Below, piece by piece: positions 46,201 through 57,710 of a stretch of DNA of 64,000 nt; the first letter of the stretch is position 1; each line of letters begins with the position of its first letter. The DNA lies in assembly GCA_037447655.1 (NCBI GenBank), contig JBBHKE010002156.1, positions 1-64,000 of the forward strand, written 5' to 3'. Origin of the DNA: Zygnema cylindricum (Eukaryota; Streptophyta; Zygnematophyceae; Zygnematales; Zygnemataceae). The translations under genes and the position numbers were made by a program. Below the pieces are notes generated by a model. It was not told where the DNA came from and did no database searches. It saw only the letters and a program-made list of their open reading frames with translations.

Positions 46201-48091
46201 TAAATGTTTCCAATGGTTTATTTAGTGATTATGAGGTCATCACCGGTGTGCAGATTCACTCTGGAAACCAGGTCAGATTCACTCCTAAAGTAGTATATTT
46301 AGTTGTTTTTAAATGGTCTGTTTAGATCTTTTGAAATGGTTTATTTAGTCCTTTTTAAATGGTCTCTTTAGTTGTATTCTCTTGAGGCTATTATGCGGTC
46401 ATCACTGGTGTACAGATTCACCCTGGAAACCAGGTCAGATTCATTCTTAAAATGGTATATTTAGTTCTTTTTCAATGGTTTATTTAGTGATTATTCGGTC
46501 ATCACCGGAGTACAGATCAACTCTGGAAACCAGGTCAGATTCATTCCTAGAATAGTATGCATAATTCTTTTTTAAATGGTTTATTTAGTTGTATTCTTTC
46601 ATTACGGAGTCCAGCTGCACTCTGAAAACCAGGTCAGATTCGTTCCTAAAGTAGTATGTTTAGTTGTTTTTGAATGGTTTGGTTAGTTATTTCTAAATGG
46701 TATATTTTGTTATTTTTAGATGATATATGTAGTTATATTCTCTTGAAGCTGATATACAGTCATCACCGGAGTCCGGATTGACGCTGAAACCCGGTCAGAA
46801 TCTTTCCTAAAAATGGTATATTTTAGTTCTTTTCAAATGGTCCATGTAGTTGTTTTTAAATTGGTAAATGGTCTATTTATTTTTGTTCTCTTGAAGCTGA
46901 TTGACAGTCATCACTGGAGTCGTATTCACTCCAGAAACGCTGTAAGGATTTCTAACTGAATGTCGTTTCTATGTTTCAGATTCCCGGGGAGCCTTTCCGC
47001 CTCGATAGGACTGTGGATTATGTCGCCCCCCGGTGCCATGTGAGAACAGTCTTCCGTTCTCAGCTCTCAGTTTTCCATCAGTTTTCCAGTTTCAGTTTTA
47101 TGTCGTATGTTTTGGGTTTTCAATTTTCCGTTTTCCGCTTCCATTTTTTCTCGTTTTCTTTTTTTCTGTTTTCTGGTTTTCTGTTTTGCATTTTATGTTT
47201 TCGGTTTCTTGATTGCAGTTATCAGTGATCAGTTATCAGTTATTAGCTTTCAGTTTTTCATAGGTTTGCAGTAATTTTCACGATTTTAAGTATATGAAAT
47301 TATTTTGTTAACATTGAAATTAAACCAAAAGCTGTAATAATTTTAACATGTGATGTGTGATTTTTGAAGATTGGACATTGCTTTTTCAAGATTTCTGATG
47401 CATAAACAGAATAAGGTCAAAGAGAAAAAAGAAACGACTAATTGCTGTAATTATTATCATTATTATTGTAGTTATTTTTTTTATTACTAAAAAAATATTT
47501 ATTACTTTCAAAATTTGATAGAAAATGTATTTTATTATGTCGCTGTTAGTTTTAATTGACTGAGAGATACGATGAAATACGAGAAGAAAGCAGATACTTG
47601 CAATCAGATAAATGAATTTTGGATCACCTTAAGCTATTAGACCAGTGATTGTTGTTTCTGTTCCTTTTTTTTTTCTTTTCTTTCTGTATGTTTTTCTATC
47701 TTTCTTTACTTTTTTCTTTGTTCCAATTGTTGTTTCTTTTCTTTTCTCTCCTTTGCTTTTCTTTCCATATGTCTTCCTATTTTTCTTTTTTCTTCTTTCT
47801 TTTGCTTTTGTTTCTTTGTTTTTCTATTTATCTTTTATTTGTTTCTTCTCTGTTTATGTTTAAACTTGTTCCCTATATTCTTTTAATGTATTATTTTTTG
47901 TTTTTTTGTATTTTTATTCATCTTTTCTTTTTTTTTTCTTTTTTTTTCTTTGTAAATACTTCAACTTATTCCCTATCTTCTTTAATGCATTTTACAGGTA
48001 TGCTATTATTCGAGGAGAGCGACATTTTCTCCATTGTGAAGTAAATCAAATTACCACAATTAGTTCAATTAGTGAAAGATTCTTGAAATAA
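43285..48091 (+). CDS. LCIB: LCIB-like protein (limiting-CO2-inducible B / beta-type carbonic anhydrase family)
   Basis: Firm exons: 44731-44930, 45413-45478, 46039-46140, 46980-47032 and 47998-48091. They encode DVFFAFPHVSIGESGEVG, then SSSACGALIAIKNDL, then VITDDLEALIAMTVDPDVAD, YAVITGVQIHSGNQ, IPGEPFRLDRTVDYVAPR and YAIIRGERHF. These match the C-terminal half of algal LCIB/LCIC proteins, which act around the pyrenoid or in the stroma in CO2 recapture; some relatives are active carbonic anhydrases. The join 47032/47998 uses a weak donor, CCG|GTGCCA; the stronger GTGAGA at 47040 would end the protein early. An exon from 43285 reading VCRPLAKYIDQ, after a 210-bp pyrimidine tract, resembles the DEICRPL motif of the family and is tentative. 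The glycine-rich GKTG exon and the N-terminus were not found. An AATAAA overlaps the stop codon. Confidence 0.82.
43430..44700. repeat. Degenerate minisatellites in the LCIB-like gene
   Basis: Between 43430 and 43560 units share GATGTGAGTTTAAA.... From about 44330 to 44700 units of about 25-30 bp share AAGTGATTTTGAAACCAAAA. They fill most of an intron and leave no room for a conserved exon except near 44130. Confidence 0.6.
45485..46036. repeat. Pyrimidine satellite (CCCTCT)n abutting an LCIB splice acceptor
   Basis: More than 500 bp of almost pure C/T, mostly CTCCCT units, fill the intron from just after the donor at 45479 to the acceptor CCCCCCCAG at 46038. The 282- and 157-codon Ser/Pro/Leu frames over it are artefacts. 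Confidence 0.95.
46064..46944 (+). repeat. Seven-copy array of the LCIB exon 3' edge with its donor
   Basis: The true exon end (GGTCATCACCGGTGTACAAA through TCTGGAAACCAGGTGAGAT at 46140) is followed in the intron by six further copies near 46227, 46390, 46490, 46602, 46750 and 46906. Each contains TCATCACCGG-like and CTGGAAACCAGGTCAGAT-like sequence, with decay increasing downstream. The spacing is about 100-165 bp and the spacer (ATTTAGTT.TTTTTAAATGGT) is repeated as well. Confidence 0.9.
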
Positions 48092-49260
48092 ACTAGAATC
48101 GCCTCTTATTTATTAGTCCCTTTTGGATGTGAAGTAGGAAAAGAAGAAGAAAAGAAAAGAAGAAAAGAAGAAAAGACGAAGAAGAAGGGAGGAGAAGAAA
48201 GGAGGAGAAATCTACCAAAGTCCTAGTAGAATCCTTCAAAAATTTCAACTTCAAAAGAAGCTGAAACAGCTTTGATGTACAAATAAGTACCACATGTCAA
48301 CATTTCATTTGTAGATTTCATCACTTATTGCGTCTCTGTGGTTAACCTTTTTTAAAAGTCCGATTCTCATTTAAAAAAAGTCAATGGGAACCGTTTAATG
48401 AGATTAGGTTAGGAAGAGGAAAGTAAGAGACAGTATAGTTTTAGGTTTCTCTCTCATATATATTTGTCTCTTAACTTTTGAAGATCTAATGTTGTAAAGT
48501 TTCATTTCATGATAAAGAAAAAAAAAAACCTGGAAAAAAAAAATTGTTAAGTTTCGATTCGTGGAATTTAGTGGAAAATAGAGGCATCGGTTGATATTTG
48601 TTTTTCACTTTAAGTATGGTAGTTTTAAGGAATTGCACATGGTAAACTTTTGTTAAAACAAAACTTTTAATGTCGGAATTTTGAACTTCTAATTTATTTT
48701 TTTGCAACTTTTAAAGTTTTATGGACTTCAAAAAATATTGATCGACTTATTGCCAGTGGAAAAATAAAAAGTTTAAAGTATAAAACTGTCAAAACATGAT
48801 TAATTCGTGTTCTACTTGTAAAATTCGTATGTTATTTCTGCAAAAGTAAAATAATAGTTGACATGCACGTCGAGAGAATTATAATTGAAAACTCTATATA
48901 AATGGAAGGCTTAATTGGATTTTTAGCTTTTATTTTTAGGTGAAAGAAAAGTTAACAAGTCGAACTCATTTAAGTGAAATGGATGGATAAGATTGAACAA
49001 ACTTAAGTAGATCGACCCATCTACATTATCTCATTCTTTTGGCTTTTTTTATTTATTGATCTCCACTATAACTTGGGAAAGATAATTCAACAGTTAAAAG
49101 GGTGAGGATGATGTTATCCGTGCCAATTCTAGACGACATAAGAATATGTCCAATAAATGTATGTTTGGCGTCAACATTAAATTATGTTTGCTACGCTAAG
49201 TATTATACACACGTTTTCTTAGGTTATTAATGTACCAATTGTTTCGTTATAATAAATGCT
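48092..49260. other. 3' flank of the LCIB-like gene
   Basis: AT-rich sequence with a GAAGAAAAG-rich patch (48135-48205). Nothing recognised. Confidence 0.5.
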
Positions 49261-51600
49261 AGGGAAACTTCGTTAAGAAAGCACGATGGTAAACTATCTC
49301 GAATAATGTGAATAAAGCAAAAACGAAATTGAAAAACCGAGCACGGGTGCAAACGAGCTAAAAGGAAAAACAGGTCGGAAGAAAGAAACTAACACACAAC
49401 TAAGGGCAAGCCAATCAAGGACATTGAGGAGGACAACAAGAACAAAAACAACAAATAGGGTATGTAACACATAAACTATATAACCGAACTTCAACACAAC
49501 AAACATTAAATGAAAGGAAACCTAGAAATCCCATGTGCTTGGTGAAGCACGCATAAGGAGTTCTAAAAGACCTGAGTTCCAAAAAACCTCAACGATCCAT
49601 AACAAAAATAGTGGGTCAAGTGAAGACAGAAGCTTGCACTTGTTGTAAAGCCACTAATAAACAATGACGTTAAGAAGAAGTAAGGACGAAAGCATGAGGG
49701 CTCCCAAGGCACTTCCTCTAAAAAGAACACCGAGAACAAGTACGAATGAACTCATCCAAAGCAGCTTCTAAACGACCAACTATCTCGACCACCATCGAGA
49801 AAAAACATACCTGGTGTCACAATGTGCATAATCATGCTCCTTAAAAGCGTCACGCGCTACTACGCTAACATGTCAAGCCTCCGAACGAACAATTTTATCC
49901 AAAGCAAACTTCGCCAAAACAATGTCACAAAAAAGTTGATGGGATAGCTAAGTAGCGATGGACGAGGGAGGCCAAGCTCAAACCTGAAGGATGGTGGTAA
50001 AATGAACAATCATGAAGAGTAGAGTGGAAAGTAAAAGTGTGAATAACAACCGAGCTTCGTAATCGAGGCTCGTGGGAGAAGAAATAAGCGTGTGAAGTGC
50101 GAGGGATAATCGCCTCTATAAGCTCGGACCAAATGGTGTGGACAACCATATCCAGTAAAAAGTTCAAGTGTTGTCCATGGTATGGGTGTGGTCTACCATC
50201 GAAAGAAAAAGGCATGAGGAGAAAGAGGAAGTTCAAGGTCGGAGTCAAGGTGGTTAAAGGTTACGATTGTTAGACGAAGATAAAAAAGGAACAAAACCAC
50301 TATCGGTTGAAGAGGGGCATAGCGAAAGAGTACCAAGCTCGCACTAAAGCGAAATCTTAAGACCATCGGGGACAGGCCATCCAAAACGTTCAAAAAAATA
50401 ACGTTCCACACCAAAAAACACGAGAAACACCGTGTGAAAGGGAGTTGAAGCTCTAACCTAAAGGACAACCCATAATGGATAAAAAACCTGTGCAAATATC
50501 TTGAAACAACTCCCTTGAGTGGCCGACTCAAATTGATAATGCAAAGGGTGATCATAAAACACATGTAAGAGTTGTATACATATGGCGCGAACCACCAAAT
50601 GATACAATACATCGCCTCAGCGATGGGTTGGATCCTCCTTTGGGCTTAATGATAACCATTAAACTAGACTTTGGATGGACCTCCTCTTTGAATGGTTACG
50701 AGATGTGGCAAGCGCCTCGATGAAAGCGTCTTGATAATAAACAAGACACTATGGAGGTTCTTAGGTATGGACAAAAGGGTGAGAGTTGACGGATAGAGCA
50801 CTCGATAGGTCGCACAATAGAGAGGAGTAAAGATATATGGCTTGATGGCCTAAACCGCGCGAGAGAGCTCTTCAACATGATCCAAATGAATAACACTCAC
50901 AATAAGGAAAAATGGACATATAAATACATAAACAAATGATGGGGAGTAATCAAAGCACTAAAAGACGATCGACGTTTTTAACACTGTAAGATTTCAGATC
51001 ACATGAAAAAAACTACCTAGAACGAGCCATAACCTCACGAACCCCCGCCGACGACCATATACTGATAGGATCAGAATGGAAAGACAAAATGTCACAAAAT
51101 TGACGTGTATTGGATCAAAACAAATGTGTGAGAAGAGACGAAGTGCGTCTTGTACCAAAGTTTGCACGATTTCATGGATACAAATGTAAAGTATAAGACG
51201 AGGGGATTCCCTATCAGAAACCTCCGAGACATCAAGATCGTGAACAAAAGTCCGTAGGATAAAACTTGAGATAATTGTAGTTTAATACGGTAAAATAAGG
51301 ATACTTGAGGAACTATTGTGAAACGCCACAAAACGACTATAATTCTTTGTACGATGGCCATAACCTCTAAAAGCCGCAAAAATATTTTGAAACATGAAAA
51401 CAATATTTGCGAGATTTGGGTGGAGGATATGGGAGAGGTACAAAGGGCATAGGTGTGTCGCCTAATATGGTCGCTCAATAACAAAAAACGTGTTTAAGGT
51501 AGGGTGAAAAAAATCGTGTGAGGAAAAGTAAATGGGTAATATGGAAAAAAAAGGAGCAGAGGGAGGGTTACGGGTTAAGGAACCAATGGTGTATTCCTTA
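49261..51600. other. Unidentified segment of coding-like composition
   Basis: The stretch is free of the homopolymers and microsatellites that dominate the rest of the window and has a more even base composition. Several minus-strand frames of 60-140 codons follow one another (49294-49506, 49925-50248, 50193-50612, 51092-51484), but they are hydrophobic, interrupted by stops and match no family I can name. A decayed retroelement is a guess. Confidence 0.3.
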
Positions 51601-52796
51601 ATGATTTTAATTATGCCCCTTTTCTATGCGAACCCCTATAACTTTGACTAAGGAGGTACATTCGATATTGCTTTTTCAATGTTCACATAACACTCGACGA
51701 TACCTTGATATCAACTTTTGCAATTTGTTCATATGATTTCTAACTTGGTTAGTTCGTTGTTGATGTTGACTAACACTTTATGCCGTATCATTCGGGTTAT
51801 CCAATAATCGAAGAGTATGATGCGTATCTATTATTGATTGTGTTTGAGTCTAGACATTTCAATACATACTTTTTTGTTGATGCTTTCATTATTTAGCAGT
51901 CTCGCGCATACTTGTAAGTTAACGAAGAAACCAACTTTAAAGCAAAAGTAGTAAAAGTAGATTGTCGATAAAAAATACTCCACACCCAATACATTATGGA
52001 AAAAATGGGTTGTATTGTATTGAAATGTCAACGAAGTAATTTCTAAATCTTATAGTTTTAGCCATACAATGTCATGATTATTGAATATTCAATATTATTT
52101 TTAAATAACTAAGGACATTACAACTTTATATTTTTTTTACTCGACTTATATATAAAACAAGTGTTTAACGCATGATTATGTCTTTAGCTTTTGTTCTAAC
52201 CCTTTTAAAGGCCATTTAGGGTATTGTATATTTTTCCTAAAGAATTTTGTAGGATAGCCTTCATGGTTTTCCTAATTGTTGGAGGGATTTTTAGGGCTTA
52301 ATAGAGTTTTTTAGGTTGTCTTAGTGTTTTTGTCCGGTTTCAGCTTTCAAATACAAATTTGTAGCATTCCAACTATTTTTACAAAGGAAGAAGTTTATGT
52401 CCTTGTGCGTCATTCCAATGAACCATGAATAGTGAGGGTTATGTGTACGTTTACTGACCTAAAATATCACTAAGAGAAAATTGTATACTCTATATAGCGC
52501 CATTTCTAATCGAACTAACAGTACGATTAAAATTGGGAACCCTGCCGATTCCAAACGTTGAAAACCAGCGGCAGAGGTCACAAAAGTCAAAATTTCCGAT
52601 ACCCCTAAACCGACATTTTTTTTTTCAAAATTTGAACACTCGAAACTTGACCGCGTTATGTCACGCTCCTAAATTGTTACCTAGTATCCGATACGCGTTT
52701 ACGAAAAAAAGAGGTTAACCGAAATTCGATTTCACGCGACTACCCGTACCCACCAGTACTCACCCGTACCCTATAAGTACAAAACTAGTGGTATAC
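51601..52796. other. Gene-free stretch
   Basis: No recognisable gene or repeat; short frames only. Confidence 0.45.
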
Positions 52797-53413
52797 TACA
52801 CCGCCAATCGTAATTAGAGTAAATTACTCTAATTCGGTCGCTCGAAATTTCGACTCTATCACATCAAATAGAGTAATCGATTCTAATTTTTTCATTATTC
52901 TAATTTAGGTGAGGTTTAATTAGCGTAAAAAATTAGAATATAGGTTATTTTTAAATAGTGTGGAGTACGGACGACGTCTGACCGTGCAAAATTGTACTTT
53001 TATAAGTAAAAAGGTACAAATAATGATTTAATAGAATCGCGCTCGCACGTGAAATCGCACTAAACAAAAAAATCAATCACATCGAAAAAAAACCGTTCGC
53101 ATAACTCTCGTCCGTCGACAGCATCGTCGTCAGTGTGAACATTAACTGACATTCAATGCGACAAATATTATTAGCGTCATAATGACGTCAATACTATACC
53201 GACCTGACACATTTTGTACGTCTACGTAATTTAGTGTTCATAATTATCGCGCACATAATAATCGCCGACATAACCCAATATAGAATAACTAAATAAATTA
53301 AGCTTCATAGTTGAAAATGCTCTATCGCATAAATTAGCGTCAATTACTCTAATTGTTTTTTTTTGTTTTTTTACTCTAATTTTTTCATTACTCTAATTGC
53401 GATTGGCGGTGTA
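52797..53413. mobile_element. 617-bp non-autonomous TIR element, copy 2
   Basis: Same family and orientation as 8364-8983. Ends TACACCGCCAATCG and CGATTGGCGGTGTA are perfect inverted repeats of each other. Both ends carry the same change relative to copy 1 (CGAATCG to CCAATCG), so the TIRs of each copy are internally matched. Confidence 0.85.
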
Positions 53414-53429
53414 GTATATCACCCGCATA

Positions 53430-54060
53430 CCTTCCACGCATAGTCTTATTCGTACGGACTTCGACTTTTTTCCGAAAACTACGTAGTATTCGTTACTTTC
53501 ATACCGTTCGTTAGTTTTCGCTGTACGATGTACGAAAACGTACGGAAACCGTCCCCTTAACCCTAAAAAATCCTTAAAAAATCCTAAAAGCGTACGAAAA
53601 ACATACGGAAATGTACATCATTGTACGACATGTGTACCCTAAAAAACCTAGGAGTACGGATAATGTAAGGCAGCTGTACTGTATTTTAACGGAATGCACG
53701 AAATGCACGGGAAGTACCCTAAACACCCTAAAATCCCCCCATCACTAACCCTAGAAGTACTGTAATATACGGACGCCGTACGTATGTGTACGAAAAATGT
53801 AAGTCCGTATAACTGAAATATACGGAAAAGTACAAAAATGTACCCTAAAAGTCTCAAAATAATAACCGTCAAAAGTACGAAAACATACGGACACTGTACG
53901 TAAATGTATGAATAATAGTTGGCTGTTTAACATAAATATTTGAGAACGCACGAGAATGTACCCTTAAAATCCTCAAACCCCCCTAAAAGTACTGAAATGT
54001 ACGAAAACAGTACGCAAATGTACAAAAATGTACGGGTACATTGTCAGGTACGCATTTTAT
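53430..54060. repeat. Degenerate GTAC-rich tandem array
   Basis: Imperfect units of roughly 100-120 bp combine CCTAAAAGTAC, CGTACG.AAATGTAC and AAAATGTACCCTAAAA. GTAC occurs dozens of times. CCCTAAA strings resemble the plant telomere repeat but are never in tandem. Confidence 0.65.
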
Positions 54061-54208
54061 AACATTTTTTTCATCGTTAAATGTATATCGTGCGTAGTAT
54101 TCGCTCCTTCGTTTCGTGCGTATTATGCGCACGGGACAACTATGCTTCCACGATACCAAGAGTACAGAGTACAATAATGCTTGTTGGTATGGACATTATA
54201 GTACTGTA

Positions 54209-55258
54209 TGTAGAAACTAATGGTTTTATTAGTATTTTCTAGGTCTGAAAAGAAATATAGAAGTCGAGGCAGTCTATCTCTAACTTCTCTCTCCAACTCT
54301 CAAACTTGTCGCAGTCACTGAGAAATTGGAGAGGAAGCTAGAGCCATGGCTACCTTGGCTATCCTGAGGTTTACGGGAATTTTATATTAGGGTTTATTTA
54401 TTTATTTAAAAGGTATGTGCCGGCGGCAGGATTTGATCCTTGTACCTACCAGCCGGCAGACAGGAAGTAGCCGGTAGCCTTAGCCGTTAAGTCTAGCCGT
54501 AGTGTTACGTACCATATAGTTTGATATTAATTTAAATGATTATACGTGCGATAAATCATTTAACTGGAATGAATTACGGGATACATAGATCCAGTAATAT
54601 ATAATGTACGAATTACGGTACGGACAAAAATCAGTACCGCGCAATTGTTTCGTAAGTGAAACAAATACCGCGCATGTATTTATTACGGCTACGATTAAAT
54701 CCGAGTTAAATCGGACGGCCGGGATTAGCGCCGAGATCGCGGAGGAACATTTCGGCGGTTTGTGGCCATCGCCACATCGGATGACGCGTGGCGAAATTCC
54801 GTTGGATTGTGGAATCTCCGGAGATTATGGCACCGAATCCGGATTTGACATGTGTCGACATTTTGGCCATGTCGTACAATGTCCGTACATAAAGTACACC
54901 GGCAGCTGTACTTTTGCGTACGGAACTCAATTCTGATTGGTTCCGTACATCAGAAAATAGAGTCTGTGAGAGAGATAGGACTTAGAAAAATTAGAAGATA
55001 GGACCCCCTCTCCCAGAGAGCTTCTGTAAAAAAGGTCAACTTTGACCCTCCATAACTTACTGCTCAGGGGAGCAAATTCAGAGATTCTTTTTGCTACCGA
55101 CTCAAGGGAGTCTTGCCTTTACAGGGGTGTAGGTGGTTAGGGTTTTTTGTCTGCCAGGGTGGCAGTTATTTTTGCTGGATCACAAAGGGGTTAGGATTAT
55201 CCTAGAGGCTTCTTGGAAGCTGTCTACTCTGAGGACTTATGGAGGTCTCAGAGTTTCA
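54209..55258 (+). repeat. 5' LTR of the Copia element
   Basis: Starts TGTAGAAACTAATGG and ends CAGAGTTTCA (TG...CA). It includes a TTTATTTATTTAAAAGG TATA-like area at about 54400. A 110-codon + frame (54604-54936) is also open in the 3' LTR. Confidence 0.95.
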
Positions 55259-55273
55259 GGTTATGGGCCCACC
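55259..55273 (+). other. Primer binding site complementary to the anticodon arm of initiator tRNA-Met
   Basis: Immediately after the LTR, GGTTATGGGCCCACC is an exact 15-nt complement of the plant initiator tRNA-Met anticodon stem-loop (GGUGGGCCCAUAACC). It is not the complement of the tRNA 3' end (TGGTATCAGAGC), the usual plant Copia site. This is the half-tRNA primer arrangement known from Drosophila copia. The gag ATG (55263-55265) lies inside it. Confidence 0.85.
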
Positions 55274-57710
55274 CTCTAGGGTACCAATCTTTAATGGAAC
55301 TGGCTTCATATACTGGGAAAGTATGATGATAGGAGCTCTATGCGAAAAAAGGTTTTGGGGGATAGTGAGTGGACGGTTGGGGCGTCCATCAAGTCTTGGA
55401 ATTCCTCCAGGGTTTGGAGGAACCAGATTCACCAGGAAAGAGGACCCACCCTCAACGGAGGAAACAAAAGAAGGAGAGGTGGTGGACAAAGGAAAGGAGA
55501 AGGAGACGACCACACCAATAGCAACTGGTTCGACATTCATGTCACCTATTCCGAGGAATGAGGAGAATGATACTGAAACCTGGGACTTCAACAATATGGC
55601 GGCAAAGCACTTCATCCTACGCCATCTCACTCAAGGACTTGCATGTCCTCATTTGCAGGTAGAAAGAGCATCCGATCTTTGGATGGCTCTCATAGAGATG
55701 TACCGAAGTGGTACGATTTAGCAACAACAGTTGGCTGATCAGAAAGTTAAGGAGTATGTATACAAAGGGGGAAATATGTTGGATTTTTGCAATGAGCTTG
55801 CTACACTCTTCATGGAGTTACAGAGTGCGGGAAAAGATTTTAGTGAAAAAGAAAAGGTTAACTGTTTACTGATGAAGTTACCTGATGAGTTCGTGAACAT
55901 AGTTTACCGTGTGCAGGACTTGCCTGACTCAAGGTGGATATAGAACTCAGTGGTAGGGATGATTCTCGTTCAAGAGAATACAATTGAGATCCGAAGGGGA
56001 GAAAAGAGTGGCCAAGCCTTGGCAACAGCGACTGATTGGAAGAACAGGGATTCCCGAAAACCGGTCGGAAACTATGGGGGTAGGGAGCAGAAAAAACAGG
56101 CAGATGAGTTCGAACCAAGGGCTCCCAAAGGTCTATGTCATTTTTGTAAGAAACCGGGGCACTATATGGCAGAGTGCACTAAGCTAACCGAGCTTCGGTT
56201 AAAAGAGGGGCAGACCGGTGGTACCCCGAGAGGAAAGAAAAAGGCCCTTGTCACACAGGTACTTGAGGCTGAATCCGAGGACGAGGACGATGAGCTCCTT
56301 TTGGATGAGGAGTTGGAGGCGAAAAAAGAGGTCGAAATTCCACGGAGGCAGAAATGTGCTTACGGTGGATTGAAAGGTGAAGCAGGCTGGATTGTAGATT
56401 CAGGTGCCTCCATGCACATGTGTAAGGATAGACACCTGTTCACTAAGATAAGAAAGATTCCCACCGTAGAGATAGAGTACGGGGATGGGAGGATAGTCAC
56501 CACTACTCTTGTAGGATCGGTAGATCTAAAAGTGTTAGTAGAAGGAAAGACATCCATATTAACATTCTCCGATGTATTGTTTATTCCGGAGCTGAACAAA
56601 AATCTTATCTCTACATCAGTATTAGATGATAAGGGTTTTTTTACTAGCACTAGGGAAGGAGTCTTTACTGCTAGTTTTGAGGATGATGTCTATTTCATTG
56701 CTGAGAAAGGTAGCCATGGGATGTTTAGGCTGATCTTAAGTAATGAAAAGAAGAAACTTTATTATGCTGGTGTTCATGATATTATGATGTGGCATAAGAG
56801 GCTTGGGCATGTGAATCTAGATAAGTTAAGAGAGATGAAAAAGATGGGAGTGGTGGAAGGGATTCAGTTCAGTGAGAGTGATGATATAAGCGATTGTAGT
56901 GGATGTGCTCAAGGTAAAGCACACAGATTACCCTTTCCTAAGTCAGCCACCTATAAAGGAAAAAAAATTCTAGATCTAGTACACACAGATATTTGGGGAC
57001 CGGCTAAAGTGCCCTCACCGGGGGGGAAGAGATTTATGATGACTATAACTGATGATTGGTCTCGGTATTCCCGGGTATATTTTTTGAAAAACAAGTCCAA
57101 AGCTGAGGATTGTTTTAGACAATATAAAGCATGGAGCAAAAAACTCCATGAAACTCCAATCAAGAGAGTAAGGAGTGACAATGGTGGAGAGTATACTTCT
57201 AACCAGTTTGAGGATTTTCTGAGGGAAGATGGGGTTCAACACCAAAAGACAGTTCCAAAAAATTCGGAACAGAATGGGGTAGCTGAAAGGTTAAATAGAA
57301 CACTAAGTGATAGTGCTAGAAGTATGTTGTCAGATAAAAAGATAGGGAAAAGGTTTTGGGCAGAAGCAATGAACTGTGCTAATTACCTCAAGAATAGAGT
57401 TCTTACTTCAGCTATAAAAGATCAAACACCTTATGAGAGATGGACAGGCCGGAAACCAGACATATCTCACTTAAAGGTTTTCGGCAGTCAAGTGTTCAGT
57501 CTAGATACTGATCGGTCCAATTGGAAGCTAGATCCTAAAGGAAAACCAGGATACTTATTAGGATATGATGAAGATGTTAAAGGATATAGAGTTTATGATC
57601 TAAAAAGGGAAGATATAATCTTAGTAAAGCATCTAGTAGTTATGGATGAAGGAAAGTCTGTGGATCCCTTCAAATATACGAAGTCAGTAAAAATCAGATT
57701 TGAGTCATAA
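55263..57710 (+). pseudogene. Copia gag-protease-integrase region, interrupted
   Basis: One frame runs from the ATG at 55263. The gag part has a short N-terminal domain (VPIFNGTGFIYW) and the UBN2-type region, with in-frame TAG stops at 55719-55721 and 55941-55943. Then come a CCHC zinc knuckle (CHFCKKPGHYMAEC), the aspartic protease (WIVDSGASMHMC), the GAG-pre-integrase/HHCC region (WHKRLGHVNLDKL, CSGCAQGKAHR), and the integrase core (HTDIWGP, RSDNGGEYTS, HQKTVPKNSEQNGVAERLNR). The frame ends in TAA at 57708-57710, and the same frame continues beyond it without a shift. The three stops leave no uninterrupted polyprotein, so the copy is probably not autonomous unless stops are read through. 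Confidence 0.92.

Noticed and set aside
47040-47998. Stronger donor GTGAGA at 47040 as the LCIB exon end
   Set aside because: It would end the protein after a dozen non-family residues; the donor at 47033 restores the family C-terminus. Both may be used.
53550-53760. Interstitial telomere repeat
   Set aside because: CCCTAAA strings are isolated and embedded in a longer, different repeat unit.
54411-54500. tRNA-like element on the minus strand of the LTR
   Set aside because: A B-box-like GGATCAAATCC is present, but no cloverleaf of normal length could be drawn; the same sequence is in both LTRs.
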